Below are positions 18,040 to 26,356 of a stretch of 64,000 nt of DNA, in pieces (the stretch's first letter is position 1; each line of letters starts with the position of its first letter). The notes under the pieces were generated by a model that saw only the letters and a list, made by a program, of their open reading frames with translations, did no database searches and was not told where the DNA came from. A program made the translations under genes and the position numbers. The stretch spans positions 124,001 through 188,000 of the forward strand of contig NZ_AFOY02000009.1 in assembly GCF_000217955.3 (NCBI RefSeq), written 5' to 3'. The DNA comes from Pseudomonas fluorescens HK44. GTDB taxonomy: Bacteria > Pseudomonadota > Gammaproteobacteria > Pseudomonadales > Pseudomonadaceae.

Positions 18040-18414
18040 ATGTTCAAACCAACACCCAATCCCCCCGAAGCCGACGCCGAAAGCGTCTCCCCCTACGCGT
18101 CCCTCGACTCGAAAGAACTCCACGCCGCCGCCCACCGGGCGCTCGATCATTACCTGCTGTTACCTGAAACCAAGAAGTTGCTGACCGACCGCCGGCCCAG
18201 CTGCATCTTCGTCATCGCCCCAGAGGTCGACAACGAAACCCTGCTGGCCCACGCCAGCGAAACCCTGGCCTCGGCCAATGTCATGGCCAGCGACCTGGCG
18301 TTTGAACTCGACGGCCCCAAACGCAACAGCGCACTGGCGATTCAGCAGATGGTGGCCCTGGCGGAGCTGGCGGTAAACCGCGCGCTGGATAACATTGATC
18401 AGCCAGAGACTTAA
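18040..18414 (+). CDS. DUF6124/DUF3077-like small protein
   Basis: Small protein of 124 aa, soluble and mostly helical, without signal peptide. Recognisable parts are HAAAHRALDHYLL, a central IFVIAPEVDNETLLAHASE segment and a C-terminal helical tail (AIQQMVALAELAVNRALD). It resembles the small DUF6124/DUF3077-type proteins that are numerous in fluorescent pseudomonads; function unknown. AGGAG lies 7 bases before the ATG at 18040 and is part of the leader switch. An open frame reaches further upstream to 17890, but that stretch is structured RNA and not likely protein. Confidence 0.78.
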   Translation: MFKPTPNPPEADAESVSPYASLDSKELHAAAHRALDHYLLLPETKKLLTDRRPSCIFVIAPEVDNETLLAHASETLASANVMASDLAFELDGPKRNSALAIQQMVALAELAVNRALDNIDQPET

Positions 18415-18469
18415 CACCACCACCGCGGAGCTGCCGCAGGCTGCGATCTTCTGATGTTTGGATCGCAGC

Positions 18470-18988
18470 CTACGACCAGTCTGTTTTGATGTGTGATGAC
18501 TCGCGCAAAAAGAACACCCATTCACGGCCCATCTTTTTCTTCTCGAACAGCTTCAACTCAACCAAACCGTTCAAGGTCGTGGCCGCCGTGTTGTAGGAGC
18601 AGTTCAGGTTTTCCTTCACATTGACCGCGGTAAACTCCTTAGCCATGCCGCTCTTGGCAATCTGAAACAGCGTGCGCTGCTTCTCGGTCAACTGCTTGAA
18701 AAGCCCGGACTCCTCCAGCCAACGATCAAAACCTTCGGCGTAAACCAGGCTTTTTTGATAAGCCGCCGTGAACCCGGTTACCGCCCGCAAAATCACCGAA
18801 CACTGGTAGTCGATGAAATACGTCAGGTCCAGTCCGTCACTCTCGGTATGCACATAAGACCGACCGTACTTCACCGGTGCATTGCGCAGCAGAATGCTGA
18901 TCGCGATGTAGCGAAATGCCGAGAAGTCATTCTTGAACATGAACCAGTAAAACAACGCCCGCGCCACCCGGCCATTGCCATCGCGGAA
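18470..18988 (-). pseudogene. Fic-family AMP-transferase, C-terminal half (split by IS1111 element)
   Basis: This piece (172 codons) starts within the Fic active-site motif, reading FRDGNGRVARALFYW, and continues through the rest of the Fic domain into a C-terminal winged-helix region (for example LTEKQRTLFQIAKSG and YNTAATTLNGLVELKLF). It has no start of its own and is separated from its N-terminal half (20378-21214) by the inserted element. Joining base 18988 directly to 20378 gives a single in-frame protein of 451 aa with the complete motif HPFRDGNGR. A short product from an internal start would lack the catalytic histidine. Confidence 0.92.
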
Positions 18989-19075
18989 CAATGGGATGGA
19001 CTCCTCCTCACCTCGGCATCTTGAGTGCCAGACTGAAGGTGCGAACCACAGTCAAATGCGAGAAGGAGTCCACAC

Positions 19076-20107
19076 ATGAAGCTTATGCGCATTGGGGTCG
19101 ACCTGGCCAAGAACGTATTTCAGATCCACGGCGTGGATTGCCATGACCAGCCAATCTGGCGGCAGCGTCTGCCTCGTGATCGCTGGCTTCAAACGGTGCT
19201 GGAGAAGATCGAGCCCGGCTGTGAGATTGGCATGGAAAGTTGCGGCGGTGCGCACCATTGGGCACGACAGCTCCAGGCATGCGGATTTCGCGTGAAGCTG
19301 ATCGCGCCGCAGTTCGTCAAACCGTACGTCAAGAGCAACAAGAACGACGCCAACGATGCCGAGGCCATCTGTGAAGCGATGAGCCGCCCCAGCATGCGCT
19401 TCGTCGCCATCAAGACCGTCGAGCAACAGGATATCCAGGCGACGCATCGCATCCGGGCCGGCTTAATTGAACAGCGGACGGCCAAAGCCAATCAGATTCG
19501 TGGGCTGGTCGCCGAGTACGGCCTCATCGCCCCGAAAGAATTACTCATGCTACGTCGTGCGATACCGTGCTGGCTGGAAGATCCGGATAACGGTTTGACG
19601 GTACGCTTTCGCCGTTTGCTGGATGGCTTGTGGGGCGATCTTCGCGGGCTGGATGAGCGCGTGAACGAACTCGACAGCGAGATTACTGCCATTGCGACAA
19701 GCGAACCGGCCGCCCTCCGTCTACAACAGCTACGCGGCGTCGGCCCGATGATCGCCACCGCACTCGTCGTCGCCCTCGGTGATCCTCGACAGTTTGCCAA
19801 CGGCCGACAGTTCGCCGCCTCACTGGGATTGACGCCGAGGCAACACAGCTCCGGCGGCAAGGATCGACTGCTTGGCATCAGCAAGCGCGGCGATGCGTAT
19901 CTGCGAACACTGATAGTCCATGGTGCCCGCTCGGCGTTGCGTACGGCGAAACCCAAAGACGACCGACTCAGCCAGTGGGTCGTCCGTTTAGCCGAGCGCT
20001 CACATCCCAATGTGGCCGCTGTCGCGCTGGCCAATAAAACGGCACGCATGGCCTGGGCAATGCTGCGTCATGATTCTGATTACCAACCGGATCGGGCGGC
20101 AACCTGA
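19076..20107 (+). CDS. IS110 family transposase (IS1111 group)
   Basis: DEDD-type recombinase of 343 aa. The N-terminal RuvC-like domain shows GVDLAKNVFQIHG (first Asp, about residue 8), GMESCGGAHHWAR (Glu, about 54) and KNDANDAEAI (Asp pair, about 93-96). The C-terminal transposase_20 domain has LRGVGPMIATAL and ASLGLTPRQHSSGGK, with serine candidates for the nucleophile, followed by GDAYLRTLIVHGAR. GAAGGAG gives a good RBS before the ATG. The gene is undamaged, so the element may still be active. Confidence 0.96.
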   Translation: MKLMRIGVDLAKNVFQIHGVDCHDQPIWRQRLPRDRWLQTVLEKIEPGCEIGMESCGGAHHWARQLQACGFRVKLIAPQFVKPYVKSNKNDANDAEAICEAMSRPSMRFVAIKTVEQQDIQATHRIRAGLIEQRTAKANQIRGLVAEYGLIAPKELLMLRRAIPCWLEDPDNGLTVRFRRLLDGLWGDLRGLDERVNELDSEITAIATSEPAALRLQQLRGVGPMIATALVVALGDPRQFANGRQFAASLGLTPRQHSSGGKDRLLGISKRGDAYLRTLIVHGARSALRTAKPKDDRLSQWVVRLAERSHPNVAAVALANKTARMAWAMLRHDSDYQPDRAAT

Positions 20108-20119
20108 TCTATTCACCCG

Positions 20120-20360
20120 AGGTACCCTACGAGAGAACCATCCCTTAACCACGATTGCGACGCAACCCGAACGATGGCAAACCGGTCGAACCGGCGTTGG
20201 TAAAACCCTCAAGCATCCAGGTGCGAAAAGCACGGCGGAACGATTGGGAACCAACGCGCGAATAGCCCATCATGGCCCAGCATCGATCTGATGCCACAGT
20301 CAGAGGCCGAATATACGTGTGCAGTCGGCACGGGCGCCAGAGCGAAGGGGGGCTTGCAAA
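20120..20360 (+). ncRNA. Candidate bridge (seek) RNA of the IS1111 element
   Basis: The region after the transposase folds into a stem GCGTTGGT (20194-20201) with ACCAACGC (20250-20257), a second short stem CCC/GGG, an internal loop, and a terminal hairpin GTGC-GAAAA-GCAC (20221-20233). The two sides of the internal loop read AGCATCC (20212-20218) and GCGGAAC (20235-20241). GCGGAAC equals the left target sequence and AGCATCC is the reverse complement of the right target GGATGCT, as expected for a target-binding loop. CCATCCC at 20138-20144 is the reverse complement of GGGATGG at the left end of the element (18993-18999) and is a donor-guide candidate. RNA ends are estimates. Confidence 0.8.
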
Positions 20361-20377
20361 GAGGAGGAGTCCATATA

Positions 20378-21214
20378 CGGATGCTCGTAACCCAGGGCAA
20401 AATGCAAGGCGATGGCTTTGATCATCGGGTGCACATAATCAACGCTCAGAGGATCGTCGTGGGGCTGGTTGATCCAGGTCGCCAATCCGTAGAGTCTAGC
20501 GCTGATGCCCGCGGCTGGCGGCGGTGTATGAACGGTATGGCCTTCACCATCCTGTACCACGACCTGATCATTGCTGCGAAAAAGTCCCGGCGAATACAGC
20601 GCGTCATCAATGCCTTCGACGCCAACGCGATGCAGTTGCCGGATCAGTTCGACACTCAATGGCTCGTGACGATTTTCCCAGGCGAAGATCATCATTTTGT
20701 AGTTGCCAATGACCATCCGCTCATCGGGGGTACGCGGCAGGCGATTGCGCTTGAGCATGTCCTTGGCCACCAACGTGGTGGTCGCGGCGCCCTCGAGCTG
20801 GCTGCTGCTGATCGCTTCGTCTTCAATCAGGTCATTGAGCAGGTAACTGAAATGCGCCGTCTCACCAAGATGATGAGTCATGTATTCCAACGCGGCGGTC
20901 GTTGCCTGACGATCAACCGTCGAGAGGGTTTTCTGCGCCAGCGGTGTCAGAACGAACTGGCCCCATTGGCTCGGCTCGCCCAGCGGCAACAAGCGCACGT
21001 ATTGCGCCACGCGGGCCTTTTTCACCAAGGCCCAGCACAAGGTCGGATCAAGACCGGGCGGCCAGCGAAAACGCAGATCATCGAACGGCAAGTAACGCCC
21101 CTGATCATCCAGCGGCTTGAGCAGTGCCAGATAGTCGACCAGCTTTTCCTTGTGAGGCGATTGGCTGAGCGCTTCGAACAGGCTCGGGTCTATGACTGGA
21201 GGGCTTTTTATCAT
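20378..21214 (-). pseudogene. Fic-family AMP-transferase, N-terminal half (split by IS1111 element)
   Basis: N-terminal 279 codons of a Fic protein that would transfer AMP to target hydroxyl side chains. It carries the Fic_N region and the inhibitory helix motif SSSQLEGA ((S/T)xxxE(G/N)) near residue 142, i.e. an enzyme held in check by its own N-terminal helix. The frame ends at GYEHP, where the insertion cuts between Pro and Phe of HPFRDGNGR. A truncated product reading about 26 codons into the element is possible (to 20300) but would lack most of the catalytic loop. The C-terminal half is at 18470-18988. Confidence 0.92.
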
Positions 21215-21323
21215 CGCTGTCTCAAAAACTCGCGAAACTGAGTTATGAGTACAACACAGAAGAAGCCTTGTCTCAATTATTCAAAAAATTGAGACAAGGC
21301 TGCTGGGTCAATACGGTTTTGGA

Positions 21324-24300
21324 TCAGACCGATTCTTTCTTGACCCTGAACCACGCCGCATACAGCGCCGGCAGGAACAGCAAGGTCAGCGCCGTCGCGA
21401 CGATCAAGCCGCCCATGATTGCCACCGCCATCGGTCCGAAGAACACGCTGCGTGACAACGGAATCATCGCCAGCACGGCGGCCAGTGCGGTCAGCACGAT
21501 AGGCCGGAAGCGGCGCACCGTGGCTTCGATGATCGCTTGCCAGGGTTTGAGCCCGGCGCGGATGTCCTGTTCGATCTGGTCGACCAGGATCACCGAGTTA
21601 CGCATGATCATCCCCGACAGCGCGATGGTCCCGAGCATGGCCACGAAACCGAACGGCTGACGGAACACCATCAGGAACAAGGTGACGCCGATCAATCCCA
21701 ACGGCGCCGTCAGAAATACCATCGCGGTGCGTGAGAAGCTGCGCAGTTGCAGCATCAGCAAGGTCAGCACAACCACGATGAACAACGGCACGCCGGCATT
21801 CACCGAGCTCTGGCCACGGGTCGAGTCTTCCACCGTGCCGCCGACGTCCAGCAAATAGCCGTCAGGCAATTCGGCGCGAATCGGCTCGAGTGTCGGAAGG
21901 ATCTGCTTAACCAGGGTCGCCGGCTGCTCCTTGTCGTAGATGTCGGCGCGAATCGTCACGTTCGGCAAGCGGTTGCGGTGCCAGATAATGCCTTCTTCGA
22001 AGCCATATTCCAGGGTCGCCACCTGCGACAGCGCGACACTTTTGCCGTTGTCGGTCGGCACCGCCAGGCTCGACAGCCGCGACAGTTCGGTGCGTTCGTG
22101 CAAGGTGCCGCGCAAGAGGATCTCGATCAACTCGTTGTCTTCACGGTACTGGCTGACGCTTACACCTGTCAGTGAGCTTTGCAAGAACTTCGACAGGTTT
22201 GCCGTGCTCACGCCCAAGGCCCGCGCGCGGTCCTGATCGACGTTCAGGTACACCACCTTGCTCGGTTCTTCCCAGTCCAGGTGCACGTTGACCACATGCG
22301 GGTTCTCACGCACCTTGGCCGCGACTTTACGTGCCAGCGCGCGGACCTCTTCAATGTGTTCACCGGTGACCCGGAACTGCACCGGATACCCCACTGGCGG
22401 ACCGTTTTCCAGGCGCGTGACCCGCGAGCGCAAGGCCGGGAATTGTTCGTTCAGGGTTTCGATCAGCCAGGTGCGCAGGCTTTCGCGCTCCTCGATGGTT
22501 TTCGCCAGGACCACAAATTGCGCGAAGCTCGCTGCCGGCAATTGCTGGTCCAGTGGCAGGTAAAAACGCGGCGAACCGGTGCCGACATACGCGACATAGT
22601 TGTCGATGCCCGCGCGCTCCTTGAGCAACGCTTCCAGCCGCTTGACCTCCTCGGTGGTGTTGCTCAACGAGGCGCCTTCGGCCAGTTTCAGATCAACCAT
22701 CAGTTCCAGTCGCCCGGAGGCCGGGAAAAACTGCTGCGGCACAAAACGGAACAGCAGCACCGAGGCCACGAACAGCAGGATGGTCAGTGCAATCACGGTT
22801 TTGCGTCGGCGCACGCACCACTCCACCAGACGCCGGACGCGTTGATAGAACGGCGTGCCATAGGGGTCCGGCTGACCGGCACCGTGTTTGGCGGCATGTA
22901 TTTTCGCCAGGTCCGGCAGGAGCTTGTCACCGAGATAGGGCACAAACATCACGGCGGCGACCCACGAGGCCAGCAACGCGATGGTCACCACCTGGAAGAT
23001 CGAGCGGGTGTATTCGCCAGTACCGGATTGCGCGGTGGCAATCGGCAGGAAGCCGGCCGCGGTGATCAATGTCCCGGTGAGCATCGGGAAGGCGGTGCTG
23101 GTCCAGGCATAACTGGCAGCCTTGAGCCGGTCGTAGCCCTGCTCCATTTTGATCGCCATCATTTCCACGGCGATGATCGCGTCGTCCACCAGCAATCCCA
23201 AGGCCAGCACCAGCGCGCCGAGAGAGATCTTGTGCAGGCCGATTCCGAGGTAATACATGCAGGCAAACGTCATTGCCAACACCAGCGGAATCGCCAAGGC
23301 GACCACCATGCCGGTGCGCACACCCAGCGAGAAGAAGCTCACCAGCAAGACAATCGCCAGCGCTTCCACCAGCACCCGAACGAACTCGCCGACGCTGCTT
23401 TTCACCGCGGCGGGCTGGTCGGAGACCTTGCGCAGTTGCATGCCGGCCGGCAGGTTGTTCTGGATACGCTCGAACTCCAGCTCCAGCGCCTTGCCGAGCA
23501 CCAGAATGTCGCCGCCATCCTTCATCGCCACGGCCAGACCGATAGCGTCCTCACCCATGAAGCGCATGCGCGGCGCCGGTGGATCGTTGAAGCCACGGCG
23601 CACGTCCGCTACATCGCCGATACGGAAGGTCCGGTCGCCGACACGGATCGGAAAATTCCTGATCTCGTCGACTGTCTGGAAATTGCCCGTCACCCGCAGC
23701 TGCAAACGCTCACTGGAGGTTTCAAAGAACCCGGCGTTGGACATCGCGTTCTGTTCTTCCAGCGCTTGCTGCACCGCGGCCAACGGCAACCCCAGGGTGG
23801 CGAGTTTGACGTTGGACAGTTCGATCCAGATCTTCTCGTCCTGCAGCCCGAGCAAGTCGACCTTGCCCACATCCTTGACCCGTTGCAGCTGGATCTGGAC
23901 ACGGTCGGCGTAATCCTTGAGCACCGCGTAATCGAAGCCCTCACCGGTCAGCGCATAGATATTGCCGAAGGTGGTGCCGAATTCATCGTTGAAGAACGGT
24001 CCCTGGATCCCCGGCGGCAAGGTCTGGCGGATGTCGCTGATTTTCTTGCGCACCTGATACCAAAGCTCGGGTATCTGCGCCGAATGCATCGAATCCCGAG
24101 CCATGAAGGTCACCTGGGATTCACCGGGGCGAGAAAACGAGACAATCCGCTCGTACTCACCGGTTTCCATCAGCTTCTTTTCAATACGCTCGGTGACTTG
24201 CCGCGAGACTTCCTGGGCCGTCGCACCCGGCCAATTGGTCTTGATCACCATGGCTTTGAAGGTGAACGGCGGGTCTTCGCTCTGGCCCAGCTTGGTGTAG

Positions 24301-24389
24301 GACAACGTGCCGACGACCGCTAGCAAAATCATCAGGAACAGTACGATCTGGCGGTTATGCAGCGCCCATTCGGAAAGGTTGAAACGCAT
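21324..24389 (-). CDS. mexK: RND efflux transporter, inner-membrane permease
   Basis: Proton-driven RND pump subunit of 1021 aa with the usual two repeats of TM helices and two large periplasmic loops. Seen: TM1 (IVLFLMILLAVVGTLSY), the TM4 proton-relay region LVLALGLLVDDAIIAVEMM with its Asp pair, and the second-half segment LGTIALSGMIMRNSVILVDQIE. It ends 6 bases downstream of the adaptor gene. There is no outer-membrane channel gene, as in mexJK of P. aeruginosa. The symbol comes from remembered synteny (plsB - mexKJ/mexL - rsmJ) and the divergent TetR gene; TriC-like is the alternative. Confidence 0.85.
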   Translation of the reverse strand: MRFNLSEWALHNRQIVLFLMILLAVVGTLSYTKLGQSEDPPFTFKAMVIKTNWPGATAQEVSRQVTERIEKKLMETGEYERIVSFSRPGESQVTFMARDSMHSAQIPELWYQVRKKISDIRQTLPPGIQGPFFNDEFGTTFGNIYALTGEGFDYAVLKDYADRVQIQLQRVKDVGKVDLLGLQDEKIWIELSNVKLATLGLPLAAVQQALEEQNAMSNAGFFETSSERLQLRVTGNFQTVDEIRNFPIRVGDRTFRIGDVADVRRGFNDPPAPRMRFMGEDAIGLAVAMKDGGDILVLGKALELEFERIQNNLPAGMQLRKVSDQPAAVKSSVGEFVRVLVEALAIVLLVSFFSLGVRTGMVVALAIPLVLAMTFACMYYLGIGLHKISLGALVLALGLLVDDAIIAVEMMAIKMEQGYDRLKAASYAWTSTAFPMLTGTLITAAGFLPIATAQSGTGEYTRSIFQVVTIALLASWVAAVMFVPYLGDKLLPDLAKIHAAKHGAGQPDPYGTPFYQRVRRLVEWCVRRRKTVIALTILLFVASVLLFRFVPQQFFPASGRLELMVDLKLAEGASLSNTTEEVKRLEALLKERAGIDNYVAYVGTGSPRFYLPLDQQLPAASFAQFVVLAKTIEERESLRTWLIETLNEQFPALRSRVTRLENGPPVGYPVQFRVTGEHIEEVRALARKVAAKVRENPHVVNVHLDWEEPSKVVYLNVDQDRARALGVSTANLSKFLQSSLTGVSVSQYREDNELIEILLRGTLHERTELSRLSSLAVPTDNGKSVALSQVATLEYGFEEGIIWHRNRLPNVTIRADIYDKEQPATLVKQILPTLEPIRAELPDGYLLDVGGTVEDSTRGQSSVNAGVPLFIVVVLTLLMLQLRSFSRTAMVFLTAPLGLIGVTLFLMVFRQPFGFVAMLGTIALSGMIMRNSVILVDQIEQDIRAGLKPWQAIIEATVRRFRPIVLTALAAVLAMIPLSRSVFFGPMAVAIMGGLIVATALTLLFLPALYAAWFRVKKESV

Positions 24390-24395
24390 CGGGGA

Positions 24396-25484
24396 TTACT
24401 CCTTGACCGCCAGATTGACCACGCGGTTGGAGCGATCCACCGGCCGCACTTGCTGGCCCTCGTGGAGCACATGAACGCCAGCGGCTACCACCCAGTCGCT
24501 GGGGCTGAGGCCGTCAAGCACCGGCACGGTTTTCTCACCGAAGGCGCCGACACGAACCGGAGCCTTTTTCAGGGTGTTGTTGGCACCGACGCCCCAGACG
24601 TACGTCGCGCCGTTTTCTGCGGTGAGCGCCGAGAGCGGCACCGACAGCGGCACCACGTCAGCCAGTTGAATGAATACCCGGGCGCTTTGGCCAAGCTCGG
24701 CCGGGACCTTGCCAGCAGTGAAGGTGATGCGCGCGGCAAAGGTCCGCGACTTTGGATCGGCAGCTGGCGACAGTTCACGAATACTGCCGGCGAACCGCTG
24801 ACCTTGCTGGGTCCACAGTTCAACGGTGACTGGCTGGCCAACCTTGAAACGGCCGAAGCTTTGCTCCGGCAGGCTGATCAGCACTTCACGCTCGCCGTCG
24901 GTGGCCAGGGTGAAGACGGTTTGCCCGGCGGCCACCACTTGTCCGACTTCCACGGCGCGCTTGGCCACGACACCGTCACGCGGGGCGCGCAGCACGGCGT
25001 AGCTGGCCTGGTTGCTGGCCACGTCGAACTCGGCCTTGATCTGCTTGAGCCGTGCTTCGCCGGAGCGGTAGAGATTTTCAGCATTGTCGTACTGCGAGCG
25101 GCTGACCATCTGACGGTCCATCAGGGTCTTGTAGCGATCACGCTCGGCACGCACCAGGTTCAGGTTGGCCTCAGCGGCAGCAACCTGCGCGCGAGTCGCT
25201 TCCAGTTGCAGGCGCACGTCCTGGGGATCGAGTTCTGCCAGCGGCTGGTTGGCCTTGACCCGCTCACCTTCCTCGACCAGTCGTCGGCTGACTTTGCCGC
25301 CAATACGGAAGGCCAGGTCTGGCTCGTAACGGGCGCGAACTTCGCCGGGATAGCTGTCCATTGCCTGCGCCGAGGGCTCTGGTTGAACCACCATGGCCGG
25401 ACGCACAGTGACTTGCGCCGGTTCTTCGTGACCGCAAGCAGACAACAAGAATGCCAGGCTGACTGGCAAGGCATAGCGCAACAT
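24396..25484 (-). CDS. mexJ: RND efflux periplasmic adaptor lipoprotein
   Basis: Membrane fusion protein of 362 aa linking the inner-membrane pump to an outer-membrane channel. The N terminus is a lipoprotein signal (LPVSLAFLLSACGHEEP, lipidated Cys about 17). It is followed by the barrel-sandwich (lipoyl-like) halves, a coiled-coil hairpin (about residues 95-160, with ARAQVAAAEANLNLVRAERD-like heptads) and C-terminal beta domains. It is the first gene of the operon, 6 bases before the permease, divergent from the TetR gene across 93 bases containing operator-like sites. Confidence 0.88.
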   Translation of the reverse strand: MLRYALPVSLAFLLSACGHEEPAQVTVRPAMVVQPEPSAQAMDSYPGEVRARYEPDLAFRIGGKVSRRLVEEGERVKANQPLAELDPQDVRLQLEATRAQVAAAEANLNLVRAERDRYKTLMDRQMVSRSQYDNAENLYRSGEARLKQIKAEFDVASNQASYAVLRAPRDGVVAKRAVEVGQVVAAGQTVFTLATDGEREVLISLPEQSFGRFKVGQPVTVELWTQQGQRFAGSIRELSPAADPKSRTFAARITFTAGKVPAELGQSARVFIQLADVVPLSVPLSALTAENGATYVWGVGANNTLKKAPVRVGAFGEKTVPVLDGLSPSDWVVAAGVHVLHEGQQVRPVDRSNRVVNLAVKE

Positions 25485-25521
25485 GGTGAACGACCTTTCG
25501 CTAATGGAGCTTGGAATATTT

Positions 25522-25566
25522 ATACTGACCGGTATGTTATTAATAGCAAACTCACCAGTCCAGTAT
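25522..25566. promoter_or_regulatory. Operator-like sites between mexJ and mexL
   Basis: ATACTGACCGGTAT (25522-25535) has inverted arms ATAC/GTAT. A second related sequence, ATACTGGACTGGT, occurs on the opposite strand ending near 25566. Both match ATACTG-AC-GGT. They lie between divergent start codons, the usual place for a TetR repressor to control itself and the pump. The role is inferred. Confidence 0.55.
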
Positions 25567-25577
25567 TAAAGCGAAAA

Positions 25578-26222
25578 ATGTCCAACAATCTTCCTACACC
25601 CAACGGCCCCGGCCGCCCGAAGGATCTCGCCAAGCGCGAGGCGATCCTCGAGGCGGCGAAGCGTCTTTTTCTGAGCAATGGTTACGCAAGCACCAGCATG
25701 GACGCGGTGGCGGCAGAAGCCGGTGTATCGAAGCTGACTGTTTACAGTCACTTCAACGACAAGGAGACGCTGTTCTCCTCTGCCGTGATGGCCAAATGCG
25801 AAGAGCAATTGCCCACGCTGTTCTTCGAGCTGCCCGACGGCATGCCGATCGAGAATGTGCTGTTGAACATCGCCCGAGGCTTTCATCTGCTGATCAACAG
25901 CGATGAATCAGTGAACCTGCATCGCCTGATCATCGCGCTGGGGAGTCAGGACCCGAAACTCTCGCAGATCTTCTTCGAAGCAGGTCCCCAGCGGATGTTG
26001 CAGGGCATGGAACGCTTGCTGACGAAGATCGACCAGATCGGCGCCTTGAGCATCGACAAGCCGCTGAATGCCGCCGAGCATTTCTTCTGCCTGCTCAAAG
26101 GCGCAGCGAATTTTCGCTTGCTCTACGGCTGCGGCGAACCCTTGACCGGGGACGCGGCCGAGGCTCACATACAGGAAGTGGTGGGGTTGTTTATGCGGGC
26201 GTATCGGCCAGAGCCGGTCTGA
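25578..26222 (+). CDS. mexL: TetR family repressor of the adjacent RND pump
   Basis: TetR/AcrR regulator of 214 aa. The N-terminal helix-turn-helix is clear (AKREAILEAAKRLFLSNGYA, then VAAEAGVSKLTVYSHF), followed by a C-terminal TetR_C ligand domain. It is transcribed away from mexJ. By position and size it corresponds to MexL, which in P. aeruginosa represses mexJK and itself; that function is carried over by analogy. An in-frame extension to 24357 is open but overlaps mexJ and is not coding. The ATG at 25578 follows GCGAAAA; the RBS is weak. Confidence 0.85.
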   Translation: MSNNLPTPNGPGRPKDLAKREAILEAAKRLFLSNGYASTSMDAVAAEAGVSKLTVYSHFNDKETLFSSAVMAKCEEQLPTLFFELPDGMPIENVLLNIARGFHLLINSDESVNLHRLIIALGSQDPKLSQIFFEAGPQRMLQGMERLLTKIDQIGALSIDKPLNAAEHFFCLLKGAANFRLLYGCGEPLTGDAAEAHIQEVVGLFMRAYRPEPV

Positions 26223-26248
26223 TTGATATGTAGAGTCTGGGCGGGCGC

Positions 26249-26341
26249 TATCGCGAGCAGGCTCGCTCCCACAGGGTTTTCGGTTGGTCACAGGATTTGT
26301 GGTCAGCACCGATCCATTGTGGGAGCGAGCCTGCTCGCGAT
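26249..26341. repeat. REP pair, outward-facing order
   Basis: The units are ATCGCGAGCAGGCTCGCTCCCACA then TGTGGGAGCGAGCCTGCTCGCGAT, the reverse of the order seen in the other pairs (here the CCCACA ends face inward). It lies between converging mexL and rsmJ. Confidence 0.88.
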
Positions 26342-26356
26342 GGGGGCGACGCGGTC

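Larger units (their letters stand above)
18989..20377 (+). mobile_element. IS110 family, IS1111-group insertion sequence (1389 bp)
   Basis: Complete element with an intact DEDD transposase gene. Inverted repeats ATGGACTCCTCCTC (18996-19009) and GAGGAGGAGTCCAT (20361-20374) are subterminal: 7 bases (CAATGGG) lie outside the left repeat and 3 bases (ATA) outside the right. This 7/3 offset is the hallmark described for the IS1111 group. There is no target duplication, and exact removal restores the Fic reading frame, which fixes both ends. The noncoding right end (about 250 bases) holds the guide RNA region; the left noncoding part is only 87 bases, again as in IS1111 rather than IS110 proper. 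Confidence 0.96.

Noticed and set aside
22179..24323. 714-codon open frame opposite the RND permease gene
   Set aside because: His/Arg/Gln-rich composition without domain character; complement of a conserved RND permease.
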